A stretch of DNA of 64,000 bases from Neisseria subflava (GTDB lineage: Bacteria > Pseudomonadota > Gammaproteobacteria > Burkholderiales > Neisseriaceae): the NCBI RefSeq assembly GCF_024205745.1, contig NZ_CP073117.1, positions 1,860,001 to 1,924,000 on the forward strand, in the 5' to 3' direction. The position numbers and the translations under genes were made by a program. Below the pieces are notes generated by a model that saw nothing but the letters and a program-made list of their open reading frames with translations, had not been told where the DNA came from and made no database searches. The stretch's first letter is position 1. Each line of letters opens with the position of its first letter. Below are positions 27,565-37,216 of this stretch, piece after piece.

Positions 27565-28287
27565 ATGCTGACCACGCCACCACTTGCGCCTAAGACGTTG
27601 GCTGCATTAAAAGAATTAGGTATTTACACACTGGAAGATTTGCAAAAAATCGGCGCAGTCCGCGCATTTCTATTGCTGAAAGCATCGGGTTTGACCGTAA
27701 CCAAAAGCACCTTGTGGCAACTGGATGCGTTGGTTTCAGGTGTGGACGTCCGGCATATTTCCGAGGAGAGAAAGACGGAGCTGGGCGAAGCATTAAAAAA
27801 CCATCCGCCTGTTGCCGTTTTCCCTTCGCAAAACGATATGGAAGCCTTTATGCGGCTGGCAATAGAACAGGCCAGACAATCGGCAGCATTGGGCGAAGTG
27901 CCCGTTGGCGCGGTCATCGTATATCAAGGCGAGGTAATCGCAGCAGCACACAATACCTGCATTGGCGACCACAATGTCAGCCACCACGCCGAAATCAACG
28001 CGCTTGCCACTGCAGGCAAAGCTTTACAAAACTATCGTTTGGAAGATTGCGATGTGTACATTACCTTAGAGCCTTGCTCCATGTGTGCATCTGCCTTAAT
28101 ACAGGCACGGGTCGGGCGCGTGATTTATGGTGCGGCCGAAGCTAAAACCGGTGCGGCAGGCAGCGTGGTCGATTTGTTTGCCGACAAACGTCTGAACAAG
28201 CATACCGCAATTTTAGGCGGCATATTGGCAGAAGAATGCCAAAGCGTATTGCAGGATTTCTTTGCGGCCAAACGTAAGGCCGTCTGA
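27565..28287 (+). CDS. tadA: tRNA adenosine deaminase TadA with N-terminal TfoX_C-like domain
   Basis: Deaminates A34 to inosine in tRNA-Arg(ACG). The catalytic zinc site is complete: HHAEINAL (ligand His and proton-shuttle Glu) and EPCSMCASAL (two ligand Cys). At 240 residues it is about 80 longer than E. coli TadA. The extra N-terminal block, from APKTLAALKELGIYTLEDLQ through VRAFLLLKASGL to about residue 80, matches the C-terminal helix-hairpin-helix domain of TfoX. It starts four bases after miaA. The fusion is in frame with no internal ribosome site, so it is probably one polypeptide; the added domain may help bind RNA. Confidence 0.9.
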   Translation: MLTTPPLAPKTLAALKELGIYTLEDLQKIGAVRAFLLLKASGLTVTKSTLWQLDALVSGVDVRHISEERKTELGEALKNHPPVAVFPSQNDMEAFMRLAIEQARQSAALGEVPVGAVIVYQGEVIAAAHNTCIGDHNVSHHAEINALATAGKALQNYRLEDCDVYITLEPCSMCASALIQARVGRVIYGAAEAKTGAAGSVVDLFADKRLNKHTAILGGILAEECQSVLQDFFAAKRKAV

Positions 28288-28340
28288 ATTTCAGACGACC
28301 TGTCAGCAAAAACACTTTATTTTAAATTTTCGGATTTCCC

Positions 28341-29156
28341 ATGTCAGTCAATCATTACGAAAACTTCCCAGTCGGCTCCATTGTGCTGCCGCGTCGTTTG
28401 CGCAAGCCGGTTCACGCTGTTTACGCTTTTGCACGGACGGCGGACGATATTGCCGACGAAGGTAATGCCGAAGCAGCCGAACGCCTGCGCCAACTGGACG
28501 AACTGAAGGCAGAGTTAGACCGTATTGCACAAGGCGGGAAACCGCAAACGGCTTTAATGCAGCGTTTGTACAACGAAGCGATTGAGCCGTTTCAATTACC
28601 GTTGCAGCCGTTTTACGATTTGCTGGCGGCATTCAGTCAGGATGTGGGCAAAACCCGTTATGAAAACTTTGGCGAATTGATTGCCTATTGCCGTTTGTCC
28701 GCCAATCCGGTGGGGCGCATTATGCTGCATTTGTACGGGCAAACCGATGAAGTGAGCATGGCGCAAAGCGACGGCATTTGTACTGCCTTACAGCTGATTA
28801 ATTTCTGGCAGGATGTGGCGGTAGATTGGCAGAAAGGTCGCGTGTACATCCCTCAGGAAGATTTGCAGAAGTTCAAAGTCAGCGAAGAGCAGATTGCGGC
28901 CGGCAAAGCCGACTTTGCTTTTCAACGACTGATGGTGCACGAGTGCCAACGTGCTTTTCAAATGCTGAAGGCAGGCTCGCCGTTGGGCAAAACCCTCAAA
29001 GGACGAATCGGTTTTGAGCTGCGCATGATTATTGTCGGTGGCCAGTTGATTTTGCAGAAGCTGGACGGTTGCAAATATGACGTGTTTAACCAGCGGCCGC
29101 TGTTGGATAAGAAAGACTGGATGATTATCATCAAACGGGCTTTGATGAAGAAATAA
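28341..29156 (+). CDS. hpnC: Squalene/phytoene synthase family protein, HpnC type
   Basis: 271-residue all-helical prenyl transferase. Aspartate-rich motif 1 is ARTADDIADEG and motif 2 is INFWQDVAVDWQKGR, both needed for Mg-diphosphate binding. The closest named group is HpnC, which with HpnD and HpnE makes squalene from farnesyl diphosphate in hopanoid-producing bacteria. HpnD, HpnE and a squalene-hopene cyclase are not in the window, so the product here is open. It follows the miaA-tadA pair after a small hairpin and has the consensus uptake-sequence terminator after it. Confidence 0.8.
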   Translation: MSVNHYENFPVGSIVLPRRLRKPVHAVYAFARTADDIADEGNAEAAERLRQLDELKAELDRIAQGGKPQTALMQRLYNEAIEPFQLPLQPFYDLLAAFSQDVGKTRYENFGELIAYCRLSANPVGRIMLHLYGQTDEVSMAQSDGICTALQLINFWQDVAVDWQKGRVYIPQEDLQKFKVSEEQIAAGKADFAFQRLMVHECQRAFQMLKAGSPLGKTLKGRIGFELRMIIVGGQLILQKLDGCKYDVFNQRPLLDKKDWMIIIKRALMKK

Positions 29157-29158
29157 AA

Positions 29159-29192
29159 AAGGCCGTCTGAAATGGATGTTTCAGACGGCCTT
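29159..29192. terminator. Bidirectional terminator hpnC-htpX
   Basis: AAGGCCGTCTGAAA (29159-29172) pairs with TTTCAGACGGCCTT (29179-29192) between convergent genes. Confidence 0.7.
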
Positions 29193-29203
29193 GATGTTTT
29201 CGA

Positions 29204-30043
29204 TTAGCGGTTTTTCAAACGGTTGATGCGGTTGTCCAAAGAAGGATGGGTACTGAACCAAGAATCTTTGGCTTCGCTGGCAATGCCCATTGCGGTCATG
29301 GTTTGTGGCAGATCGCTGGTGCTGCCTTTTAAGCGTTGCAGGGCGGCAATCATTTTCGGCGCGCCCACCAGTTTTGCAGCGCCCGCATCGGCGCGGTATT
29401 CGCGTTGGCGGCTGAACCACATCACAATGATGCTGGCGAGGAAGCCGAATACGATCTGCAATACCATGCTGACCATGAAATATGTACCTTGCGAAGTGCT
29501 GCCGTCATTGTTGCGCGCCACCATGCTGGAAACGATACGCGCCAAGAAGACGACAAAAGTATTCACAATACCTTGAATCAGCGTCAGCGTTACCATATCG
29601 CCGTTGCCGACGTGCGCCATTTCATGCGCCAAAACGGCTTCGACTTCATCGCGGGTCATGTGGTCGAGCAGGCCGGTGCTGACGGCGACGAGCGAGCTGT
29701 TTTTGGTTGCGCCGGTTGCAAAGGCGTTAGGCTCGGGAGAGTCGTAAATGGCTACTTCTGGCGTTTTCAGATTCCATTGACGGGCTTGCGCTTCAACAGT
29801 TGCCAACAGCCAAGCTTCTTCTTCGCTTTGGGGCTGGTCAATGACGACGGCGCCGACCGAATGTTTGGCGATGGTTTTCGACATCAGCAGGGAGACAATC
29901 GAGCCGCTGAAGCCGACGACGGCGGAATAAGCCAACAGGCTGCCGACTTGGTCGGTACTGTTGATGCCCAAGATGGCCAAAATAACACGGATGACAACCA
30001 AAACTGCAATATTGGTCGCAATAAATAAGAAAATGCGTTTCAC
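29204..30043 (-). CDS. htpX: Membrane zinc protease HtpX
   Basis: Inner-membrane M48 metalloprotease that degrades misfolded membrane proteins together with FtsH. The 279-residue protein has two N-terminal membrane helices ([20 protein letters not shown] and [19 protein letters not shown]) and the zinc site [12 protein letters not shown] with its third ligand in [13 protein letters not shown]. Two further helices follow the HExxH. It starts with GTG at 30043 behind AAAAGGAAT. Single gene, converging with hpnC. Confidence 0.95.
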   Translation of the reverse strand: MKRIFLFIATNIAVLVVIRVILAILGINSTDQVGSLLAYSAVVGFSGSIVSLLMSKTIAKHSVGAVVIDQPQSEEEAWLLATVEAQARQWNLKTPEVAIYDSPEPNAFATGATKNSSLVAVSTGLLDHMTRDEVEAVLAHEMAHVGNGDMVTLTLIQGIVNTFVVFLARIVSSMVARNNDGSTSQGTYFMVSMVLQIVFGFLASIIVMWFSRQREYRADAGAAKLVGAPKMIAALQRLKGSTSDLPQTMTAMGIASEAKDSWFSTHPSLDNRINRLKNR

Positions 30044-30166
30044 CGATTATTCCTTTTTAGTGTGGTTTGTGAGGTGATTTTTATATGGGCGCATTGTCTC
30101 AAAAACTCCATAGAGATGAAACAGCGCAATAGGCAAAGGTATGCAAATTCAAAGCAATTGAAGCAA

Positions 30167-30219
30167 AGGCCGTCTGAAAAAGCAGTATTTATGATTAAAA
30201 ACAGCTTTTCAGACGGCCT
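30167..30219. terminator. Uptake-sequence hairpin between htpX and hemF
   Basis: AGGCCGTCTGAAAAAGC (30167-30183) pairs with GCTTTTCAGACGGCCT (30204-30219), loop about 20 bases. It lies downstream of hemF (minus strand). Confidence 0.55.
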
Positions 30220-30235
30220 GTATTGCAAACGGATA

Positions 30236-31195
<960 letters not shown>

Positions 31196-31328
31196 TTAAG
31201 TTGTTGAAACTAATTGTTATTTTTCTGTTTCTTTATTATAGGTAAATTTTTGCATGGGCGTATCTTGCAATCAAGCGTTACTCATCGGCAATAGATTGAA
31301 AGGTATTACGGGGTTAAAAATACAGTTG

Positions 31329-31712
31329 CTACTCTTGCTGCATGATATTGGCAAGATTTAATTTAAATGTTTGTTGAATCTTGCTTACATCCTTAGCAAA
31401 AATATGATAGTCACTCGAAGAATAGATAGATTTTATTCTATCCAAATTAGTTTGTTGATAACATTTTTTCATTTCCGCGATGAAAAAATTATCTTTTCCT
31501 CTTTCATTGAGACAGTTATTTTCTAACAGATAGATTGCCCATGCTGTAAAAATAAATGTACTATCTTCCGGATATTCAGATAAATAAATTTCGAATTCAA
31601 TTATAGAATATTCAGCTGCTTCAATTAATGTTATATCTAAATCTCTGACAAATTTTTCCGTTATATTTTTAAATAATTTCTTGAATTCTATATAATTTTT
31701 TATTTTTTCCAT
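31329..31712 (-). CDS. Probable immunity protein of a deaminase-type toxin module
   Basis: 127-residue acidic, AT-rich gene of no family I recognise by name. The protein is helical by eye, with many Ile, Tyr, Phe and Glu, no signal peptide and no cysteine except two (NNCLN and KKCYQ). Its ATG lies four bases after the stop of a toxin-tail fragment on the same strand (31717-31827), the arrangement of polymorphic-toxin immunity genes such as mafI or cdiI. An AGGA site lies nine bases before the start. Base composition differs sharply from hemF and the NlpC gene, which supports lateral transfer. Immunity role is inferred from position. Confidence 0.55.
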   Translation of the reverse strand: MEKIKNYIEFKKLFKNITEKFVRDLDITLIEAAEYSIIEFEIYLSEYPEDSTFIFTAWAIYLLENNCLNERGKDNFFIAEMKKCYQQTNLDRIKSIYSSSDYHIFAKDVSKIQQTFKLNLANIMQQE

Positions 31713-31716
31713 GATT

Positions 31717-31827
31717 CTATTTTCCTGTAAAAATATTTAATTGAATATTTGGATAGCGATTTCTAAACTCTAAAATAACATTGCTGCAAGATTGACAGGC
31801 CTTTAATGATGATATTGCGATACCTTT
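31717..31827 (-). pseudogene. C-terminal tail of a deaminase toxin (MafB/CDI-like), 5' part missing
   Basis: An in-frame stretch of 36 residues ends KACQSCSNVILEFRNRYPNI and then QLNIFTGK before TAG. The CxxC, VI-x-EF and YPNI pattern is that of the last helix-strand of bacterial deaminase toxin domains, where the CxxC supplies two zinc ligands. The frame begins right after an uptake sequence next to the NlpC gene, with no start codon, so this is the tail of a larger toxin whose body was lost or lies elsewhere. Deaminase assignment rests on the short motif. Confidence 0.5.
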
Positions 31828-31841
31828 CAGACGGCCTTGAT

Positions 31842-32375
31842 TTATTCAGTAAAAAAAGTATGTGCGCCCAAATAGTTTTTTGCGTAGAACGGAGTGGAAA
31901 GTTTTTCGGTTTTGATGGTTTTACCGCTGCTGGGGGCGTGGATAAATTCGCCGTTGCCGATGTAGAGGCCGACATGGGAATATTTGTGTGCGCCGCCGGT
32001 GTTGAAAAAGACAAGATCGCCGGCTTTTAATTTACCGTCGGGAATTTTTCGGCTGGCTGCGGCCATATCGCGTGCGGTGCGTGGCAGATTGACGTTGAGG
32101 GCGTTTTTATAGACGAATTGGATCATGCCGCTGCAGTCAAAGCCTGTGGCTGTGGTGCTGCCTCCCCATTTGTAGGGCGTACCGATCAGGCCTAGGCTGT
32201 GAAGCATCAATTCCTGCGAACCTTGGGTGTGGTCGATATGGGAAATGCGGACAGGTTGGATTGTTCTGGCGGTTGTTTGCGGCTTGTGGGATTTGTGTTT
32301 GCCGGTAGTGCCGCAGGAGGCCAACAATAGGCTGGTGGTACAAACAAATAGGGTTTTGCAGATGAGTCGAGACAT
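31842..32375 (-). CDS. NlpC/P60 peptidoglycan hydrolase lipoprotein
   Basis: 177-residue lipoprotein with lipobox LLLASCGTT. The NlpC/P60 domain spans about 60-175 with the catalytic Cys in ATGFDCSGMIQFVY, His in HKYSHVGLYIG and the third polar residue in GEFIHAPSSG. Such enzymes cut the D-Glu to diamino acid bond in peptidoglycan stems (Spr/MepS type), enabling wall growth. The ATG at 32375 follows GGAGG; 32396 is an upstream in-frame alternative without support. It is separated from the toxin tail by a single uptake sequence. Confidence 0.88.
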   Translation of the reverse strand: MSRLICKTLFVCTTSLLLASCGTTGKHKSHKPQTTARTIQPVRISHIDHTQGSQELMLHSLGLIGTPYKWGGSTTATGFDCSGMIQFVYKNALNVNLPRTARDMAAASRKIPDGKLKAGDLVFFNTGGAHKYSHVGLYIGNGEFIHAPSSGKTIKTEKLSTPFYAKNYLGAHTFFTE

Positions 32376-32418
32376 GGTGAATTCCTCCAGCCGCATGATT
32401 TTTGTTTTCAGACGGCCT

Positions 32419-33941
32419 CTATAATAATCCTTCTATGGGCAGGATGGACAGGATTTTTGAAGTCATCCGTTTCCAGAATTTGGCTTCGGGTTCGTGTGCG
32501 TAAGTTCGTTTTTCGCTTGGGTCATACCAGTATAGTTTGTTGTAATTGCCAAGTGTTACCTGATAGGCGTAGCTTGGGGTAGTCGTTACGAGGGTGCGCT
32601 GCATTTGGCCTGCGATTTCGGGACTTTCGATGACGACACCCATTTCGGTATTGAGGCGTGCGGAGCGTGGGTCGAGGTTGAATGAGCCGATGAAAATGCG
32701 TTTCTCGTCCACGATGAATGTTTTGGCATGCAAGCTGGTGGCGGAGCTACCGGTTAAGCCGCGGTCTTTGGAGGTCGGAACGGCGTGGTTGGGCTGGAGC
32801 TCGTAAAGTTTGACCCCGGCTTTAAGCAAGGGCTTGCGGTATTTGACGTAGCCGGAATGGACGGCGGCAACGTCGGTCGCTTGGAGGGAGTTGGTCAGGA
32901 CGGTAACGTCCACGCCGTTGTGAATCAGCTTTTCTATGGCCTTAACGCCTGATTTTGTGGGTACAAAATAAGGGTGACAAGATAAACGCTTTTTTCGGGT
33001 TGCTTGAGGGCATCTTGCAGGCGTTCGGAAATAGGCGGTTTGTGCCGGTCGCGGTCTAAGCCTTTGGCCGGGTCATCGCTGATCAGGCGTGTGCTGACGC
33101 TTTGCCACTCCATAAGGTTGCTCTGCATTTTTTGATAGAGGTTGGAGTGTTCGATGTTTTGACGGTAGCGGATGAGCGTTTGGTTTTTATCTTGGTCGGT
33201 GTAATTGAGCTCTGCCAACCCTTTTTGCAGGTTTCCCCGTTTGATGATGCTGGTCGCGTTGTAGGCGGAATGGCTTGCCCAGTAGCGGTCGAAGTCTTGG
33301 GATACTTCGGTTACGACGCGGCCTGTGGCGAGGATATCGAGGTCGGCAAAGATGGTATCGTCGTTAACCTTAAAATATTCGTCGCCGATATTGCGCCCGC
33401 CTAAAATGGTGGCACGGTTGTCGGCGGTAAAAGATTTGTTGTGCATTCTGCGGTTAAGTCGCGGAAAGTCGGCAACGTAGCCGAGTGCACGCCATTTTCT
33501 GAAAATAAAGGGATTAAACAGGCGGACTTCGATATTGGGATGATTGTCGAGTGCCAGCAGGAGATCATCCATGCCGTTGGTGTTGTTGTCGTCCAGAAGC
33601 AAACGCACACGGACGCCGCGTTCGGCCGCGCGATGAATCAGGTTGAACAGAAGCTTGCCGGATATGTCGTTGTGCCAGATATAGTATTGCAAATCGAGGG
33701 TATGGTCGGCGGATTCAATCAGGGCTGCACGGGCGACAAAGGCTTCATGGGCATCGTTCAGCAGATAGATATGGGAAACATCGGTCTTGGAGGACGTAGA
33801 AGGAATGCCTAATGCGCTGTCCAGCCGCGGGGTTGCAGGTATGTCAAGATAACTGCTTTGGGTGCGTTCGTCCAATGATGGCAAAAACGCGGCGCAACCG
33901 CCCAATAGCAGGGTATAAAGAAGGGGAAGATAAAATTTCAT
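32419..33941 (-). pseudogene. Cardiolipin synthase/phospholipase D lipoprotein, frameshifted
   Basis: Two adjoining frames together encode one PLD-family protein of about 507 residues. The first (from ATG 33941) has a lipobox LLLGGCAAF and HKD motif 1 in RMHNKSFTADNRATILGG. The second has HKD motif 2 in LHAKTFIVDEKRIFIGSFN. The frame breaks near 32974-32975 after KSVYLVT. Adding one base there restores the family sequence SPYFVPTKSG and the run continues through IEKLIHNGVDV into the second half. This is either a recent single-base loss or a read error. Intact homologues make cardiolipin or cut phospholipids. Confidence 0.8.
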
Positions 33942-33958
33942 GGGAAACCGGTACAAAC

Positions 33959-33991
33959 AATCCCTACCTAAATGACATTTAGGCAGGGATT
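33959..33991 (-). terminator. Terminator after nlpD
   Basis: A 15-base arm (33959-33973) starting AATCCCTACC pairs with 33977-33991 with one mismatch, loop three bases. It lies just downstream of the minus-strand nlpD; the U-tract is weak. Confidence 0.55.
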
Positions 33992-34019
33992 GAATTGAAA
34001 TTAGGTTGCTTGAATCAGC

Positions 34020-34931
34020 TTAGAAGGCAACATAATTTGCCGGATTGACCGGTTTGCCGTTTTGACGGATCTCAAAGTGCAACTGGGTACGAGATGCATC
34101 GGTATTACCCATGTGCGCAATGGTTTGACCTCGTTTAACGGTTTGGTTTTCATTAACCAGCAGGCGTTGGTTGTGGCCGTATGCGCTCAAGAATGAGGAG
34201 TTGTGTTGGATGATGACCAAGTTGCCGTAACCGCGCAAGCCTGAGCCTGCGTAAACGACTTTACCGTCTGCCGCTGCAACAACAGGCTGGCCTTGCGTAC
34301 CGGCGATATCCACACCTTTGTTGCTGCCGCCGAAGTTGGCAATAACGTTACCGGTAGTCGGACGCTGCCATGTGATGCCGCTGACGTTGCGGCTGCTGCC
34401 GGTAGATACGGTTGGTGTATTGGCAGGAGTGCTTGGAGCCGGAGCAGTGGTTGTCGTTGTTGGAGTAGAAGGTTTGCTTGCAGAAGCTGCAGGTGCAACG
34501 TAGCCTTCAGGTTTCACGCGCAGGGTCTGACCAATGCTGATGGTGTTGTCGGCCAGGTTATTCCATGCACGCAGATTGTCTTGGGTAATGTTGTAGCGTT
34601 TGGAGATGTTGTAAACGGTATCACCACGAACAACAGTATGTGTCGCTGCATTAATATCAACAGGCGCATAAGAAGGCGTGTAAGTGCCGGTGCTGCCGCT
34701 GTTATACGTTGGAGCAGGTGTACTTGCCGGCGGAGTGTATGGAGCATCTGCCGCTGGGCTGGTGTTGGTATTGTAAGGCGCTGCACCGTAAGGATTGTCA
34801 GCGGTAGAGCTTGTTGTTGAACCACCGCTTTGTGTGCCGACGACTACAGGAGCCGGTTGTTGGCTGGCACAGGCTGCAAGTAATAAAACCAAAGCTGCCG
34901 ATCCGGCATAAGATACACTTTTTTTCAACAT
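34020..34931 (-). CDS. nlpD: Murein hydrolase activator NlpD (LysM plus degenerate M23)
   Basis: Outer-membrane lipoprotein that activates the amidase AmiC at the division septum. The 303-residue precursor has lipobox LLLAACASQ, a Pro/Thr/Ser-rich linker, a LysM domain ([19 protein letters not shown], about 100-145) and a C-terminal M23 fold ([20 protein letters not shown], then [10 protein letters not shown]). The first zinc His of active M23 enzymes is absent, so it is an activator, not a protease. Start ATG 34931 ([15 protein letters not shown]). It follows surE, the conserved surE-nlpD order. Confidence 0.9.
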   Translation of the reverse strand: MLKKSVSYAGSAALVLLLAACASQQPAPVVVGTQSGGSTTSSTADNPYGAAPYNTNTSPAADAPYTPPASTPAPTYNSGSTGTYTPSYAPVDINAATHTVVRGDTVYNISKRYNITQDNLRAWNNLADNTISIGQTLRVKPEGYVAPAASASKPSTPTTTTTAPAPSTPANTPTVSTGSSRNVSGITWQRPTTGNVIANFGGSNKGVDIAGTQGQPVVAAADGKVVYAGSGLRGYGNLVIIQHNSSFLSAYGHNQRLLVNENQTVKRGQTIAHMGNTDASRTQLHFEIRQNGKPVNPANYVAF

Positions 34932-35024
34932 GTTAATGACTTTCGTATTCGGGTAATTGTTCTCATCGGGGCATATCATAATAAAAATATGCTTGTTTCT
35001 CAAGTGTTCGGCTGTTAGGGACTG

Positions 35025-35779
35025 TTAAGGTGCAGGGATTTCTGACCAAAAGGAAGCGGTTTGTTCCATTTGTCCGTAGGCAGTCAAATCGACTTGTAGG
35101 GGGTAATCGTGATGAAGCCGGACGCGCATTCGCCAAAGTCGGTACCTTCTTCGCTGTCGGAAACATCGCCGACCGGCCCAATCCAATAAATTTGTTCGCC
35201 ACGTGGATTATACATGGGAACAATGCTTTGTTCATGATGACGACGCCCGAGTCGTGTAATTTTTATGCCTTGGATATCCTCAGGTGCGACGGCTGGGATA
35301 TTGATGTTCCATAAGATGGGTTCGGAAATAGGGCGTTTGAGAAAGTAGGAAAGCAGTATCCAAGCGGCTTTTTCCGCGGTTTCCCAATAACGGCCGCTGG
35401 AATCGGCAAGCGAGAAAGCAATGGCGGGTATGCCCATCAGGTAGGCTTCCGTCGCTGCGGCAACCGTACCGGAATAAAGCGTATCGTCGCCCATGTTTGC
35501 GCCGTTATTAATGCCGGACAAGACTAAGTCGGGTTTGAAGTCGGCAAGGGCATGCTGGCCGACATGAATGCAGTCGGTCGGGGTACCATTCACATAGTAA
35601 AACCCGTTTTCTGCCTGTTTCAGTTGTAAAGGACGGTCTAAAGTTAGGGAATTGCTGACACCGCTTCGATCGCGTTCGGGCGCAACCACCCTGACATTGG
35701 CAAATTCTGCGCACACTCTTGCCAAAACAGCCAAACCGGGCGCAAGATAACCATCGTCGTTTGAGATTAATATGTTCAT
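35025..35779 (-). pseudogene. surE: 5'/3'-nucleotidase SurE, frameshifted near the C terminus
   Basis: Survival protein that dephosphorylates nucleoside monophosphates. N-terminal metal site [14 protein letters not shown] and [19 protein letters not shown] are intact. After FITITP the frame runs into a C-run of five (35099-35103) and stops four residues later at 35084. With one extra C the reading continues [17 protein letters not shown] to a TAA at 35025-35027, and TPLQVDLTA is the normal family ending. So the window encodes a 231-residue version lacking about 20 tail residues. Either a homopolymer error or a true frameshift; the active site is unaffected. Confidence 0.85.
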
Positions 35780-35877
35780 GTGACAATATTGTGTCTATCG
35801 GTAAGATGGGCGGTATTGTACTGGTTTGCTTGAGCGATTGTCCATGAATCGGCAACGTTTGGGCGGAAAGGATAATA

Positions 35878-36216
35878 ATGAAACATTATGAGTTAGACCC
35901 CAAAGCTTTATTGGGCGGCGTGATTGCTTCAGACGGCAATCAGGAGATTGTTCAGCTTTCACTGCAGAAGGATAATGAAATTCCGGCCTATGAGGCGGAT
36001 GCGATTATTTTGCTTTTGGTTTTAAACGGCAAAGCCGAAATTAAAACGGTGGACGAAGTTTTGCAAACCGAAGGCTTGCAAGTTATTCGTCTTGAGCCGA
36101 TGGAAGCGCACAGCATTCGTGCGTTGGCCGATAACACTAATATTTTGGTTATCAAACAATTGATTCATGAAACCGGTCTCAGCAAACGTTTGAGATTTGG
36201 AAGTTGCTGCCTGTAA
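35878..36216 (+). CDS. Small cupin-like protein
   Basis: 112 residues forming a single cupin barrel by pattern (GKAEIKTVDEVLQTEGLQVIRLEPMEAHSIRAL), lacking most of the histidine metal ligands except one in AHSIRA, so metal binding is doubtful. The C terminus ends GSCCL with a vicinal Cys pair. An AAAGGA ribosome site precedes the ATG. Divergent from surE, it has a strong terminator after it. Function unknown; such proteins are often sensors or isomerases. Confidence 0.65.
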   Translation: MKHYELDPKALLGGVIASDGNQEIVQLSLQKDNEIPAYEADAIILLLVLNGKAEIKTVDEVLQTEGLQVIRLEPMEAHSIRALADNTNILVIKQLIHETGLSKRLRFGSCCL

Positions 36217-36221
36217 TGGCA

Positions 36222-36257
36222 AAAAAGGCCGTCTGAAAAGTTTCAGACGGCCTTTTT
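36222..36257. terminator. Bidirectional terminator cupin-rhodanese
   Basis: A-tract plus GGCCGTCTGAAA (36222-36238) pairs with TTTCAGACGGCC plus T-tract (36241-36257), a near loop-free inverted uptake-sequence pair. Confidence 0.8.
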
Positions 36258-36271
36258 AAAATTAGCTAGAT

Positions 36272-36640
36272 TTATTTCAAACCTTTTTTCACCAAGTCTT
36301 CATAACCGCCATAGTTGGTTACGTTGGTGTAGCCGGCTTTTTTCAGCTCAGTCAACGCGGCTTCTGCACGGCGACCGCTGCGGCAGTAGAGGTTTACCGG
36401 TGCGTTTTTATCCGGGCTCACGGATTTGATGCGGTCAACGATTTGGTCATGTGGAATATTGAGTGCACCTTGCAAATGGCCTTCTTGAAATTCTTCGGCA
36501 GAGCGGACATCAATCCAAACGCCTTTTGCTTTTGCAGGCTGTGCCGCGCTTTTTTCAACTTTAGGCATAGAGGCAGCGGAAGCAGCCAAAGGAGTGGCAA
36601 CAGCGGCGGCAAAAAGTACGGCGGTCAGCAGTTTCTTCAT
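36272..36640 (-). CDS. Periplasmic single-domain rhodanese (PspE-like)
   Basis: 122-residue protein with a clear signal peptide (LLTAVLFAAAVATPLAASA) and a rhodanese domain: WIDVRSAEEFQEGHLQGA, then the active-site loop YCRSGRRAEAAL with the persulfide Cys. It can transfer sulfane sulfur to thiophiles such as cyanide or thioredoxin in the periplasm. Similar to E. coli PspE and GlpE. Single gene with hairpins on both sides; the physiological acceptor is unknown. Confidence 0.88.
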   Translation of the reverse strand: MKKLLTAVLFAAAVATPLAASAASMPKVEKSAAQPAKAKGVWIDVRSAEEFQEGHLQGALNIPHDQIVDRIKSVSPDKNAPVNLYCRSGRRAEAALTELKKAGYTNVTNYGGYEDLVKKGLK

Positions 36641-36752
36641 GGTTCAATCTCCTATTAGACAGAAAACAATATGATAACTTTATCAGTTTAGCATTTCATC
36701 AGGCCGTCTGAAAGGGGAGTCGGCTTTCAGACGGCCTGATTTTATAAACCGA

Positions 36753-37088
36753 TTAGCGTTGGGTTTCTACTGCTTCCAAAGCGCGTAAAGCGTATGTATA
36801 AGCGGCACCTGCATTCAGGGCGATAGCGGTGGCCAATGCGCCGGCGATTTCGCTTTCGGTTGCACCTGCTTTGGCTGCAGCGGCCGCATGCACGCTGATG
36901 CAGCTTTCGCAACGTGTGGTAATGGCAACGGCAATGGCGATCAGTTCGCGTGTTTTGGCATCCAATGCTTCGGCAGCGGCTGCTTGATCCAGTGCGCCGT
37001 AGGCTTGCAGCATTTTAGGATGGTTTTTACCCAGTTCGCCGAATGATTTTTTTACCAAGGCGGTATGTTCAGGCCAGTCTTTAAACAT
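36753..37088 (-). CDS. Carboxymuconolactone decarboxylase/AhpD-like protein
   Basis: 111-residue all-helical CMD-family protein with the paired-cysteine motif TRCESCISVHAAAAAKAG (CxxC then His), as in AhpD-type alkylhydroperoxidases that recycle peroxiredoxin. It is divergent from the AraC-family regulator at 37217, 128 bases apart, so that regulator may control it. Function in peroxide or aldehyde stress is a family-based guess. Confidence 0.8.
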   Translation of the reverse strand: MFKDWPEHTALVKKSFGELGKNHPKMLQAYGALDQAAAAEALDAKTRELIAIAVAITTRCESCISVHAAAAAKAGATESEIAGALATAIALNAGAAYTYALRALEAVETQR

Positions 37089-37216
37089 GATATGTCCTTT
37101 CTTAATGTGAGTGGATAAGATAAAAAATCCTATCCGTTTGTGTTTGGTGTGTGTATTATTGCAATAATTGGAAGATTTAAATCGTCAAAACATCTCATTT
37201 ATTGGTAAAAAACACT

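Noticed and set aside
35099..35103. Phase-variable tract in surE
   Set aside because: Five C residues are too short for classical neisserial phase variation; kept only as a possible error or rare slippage.
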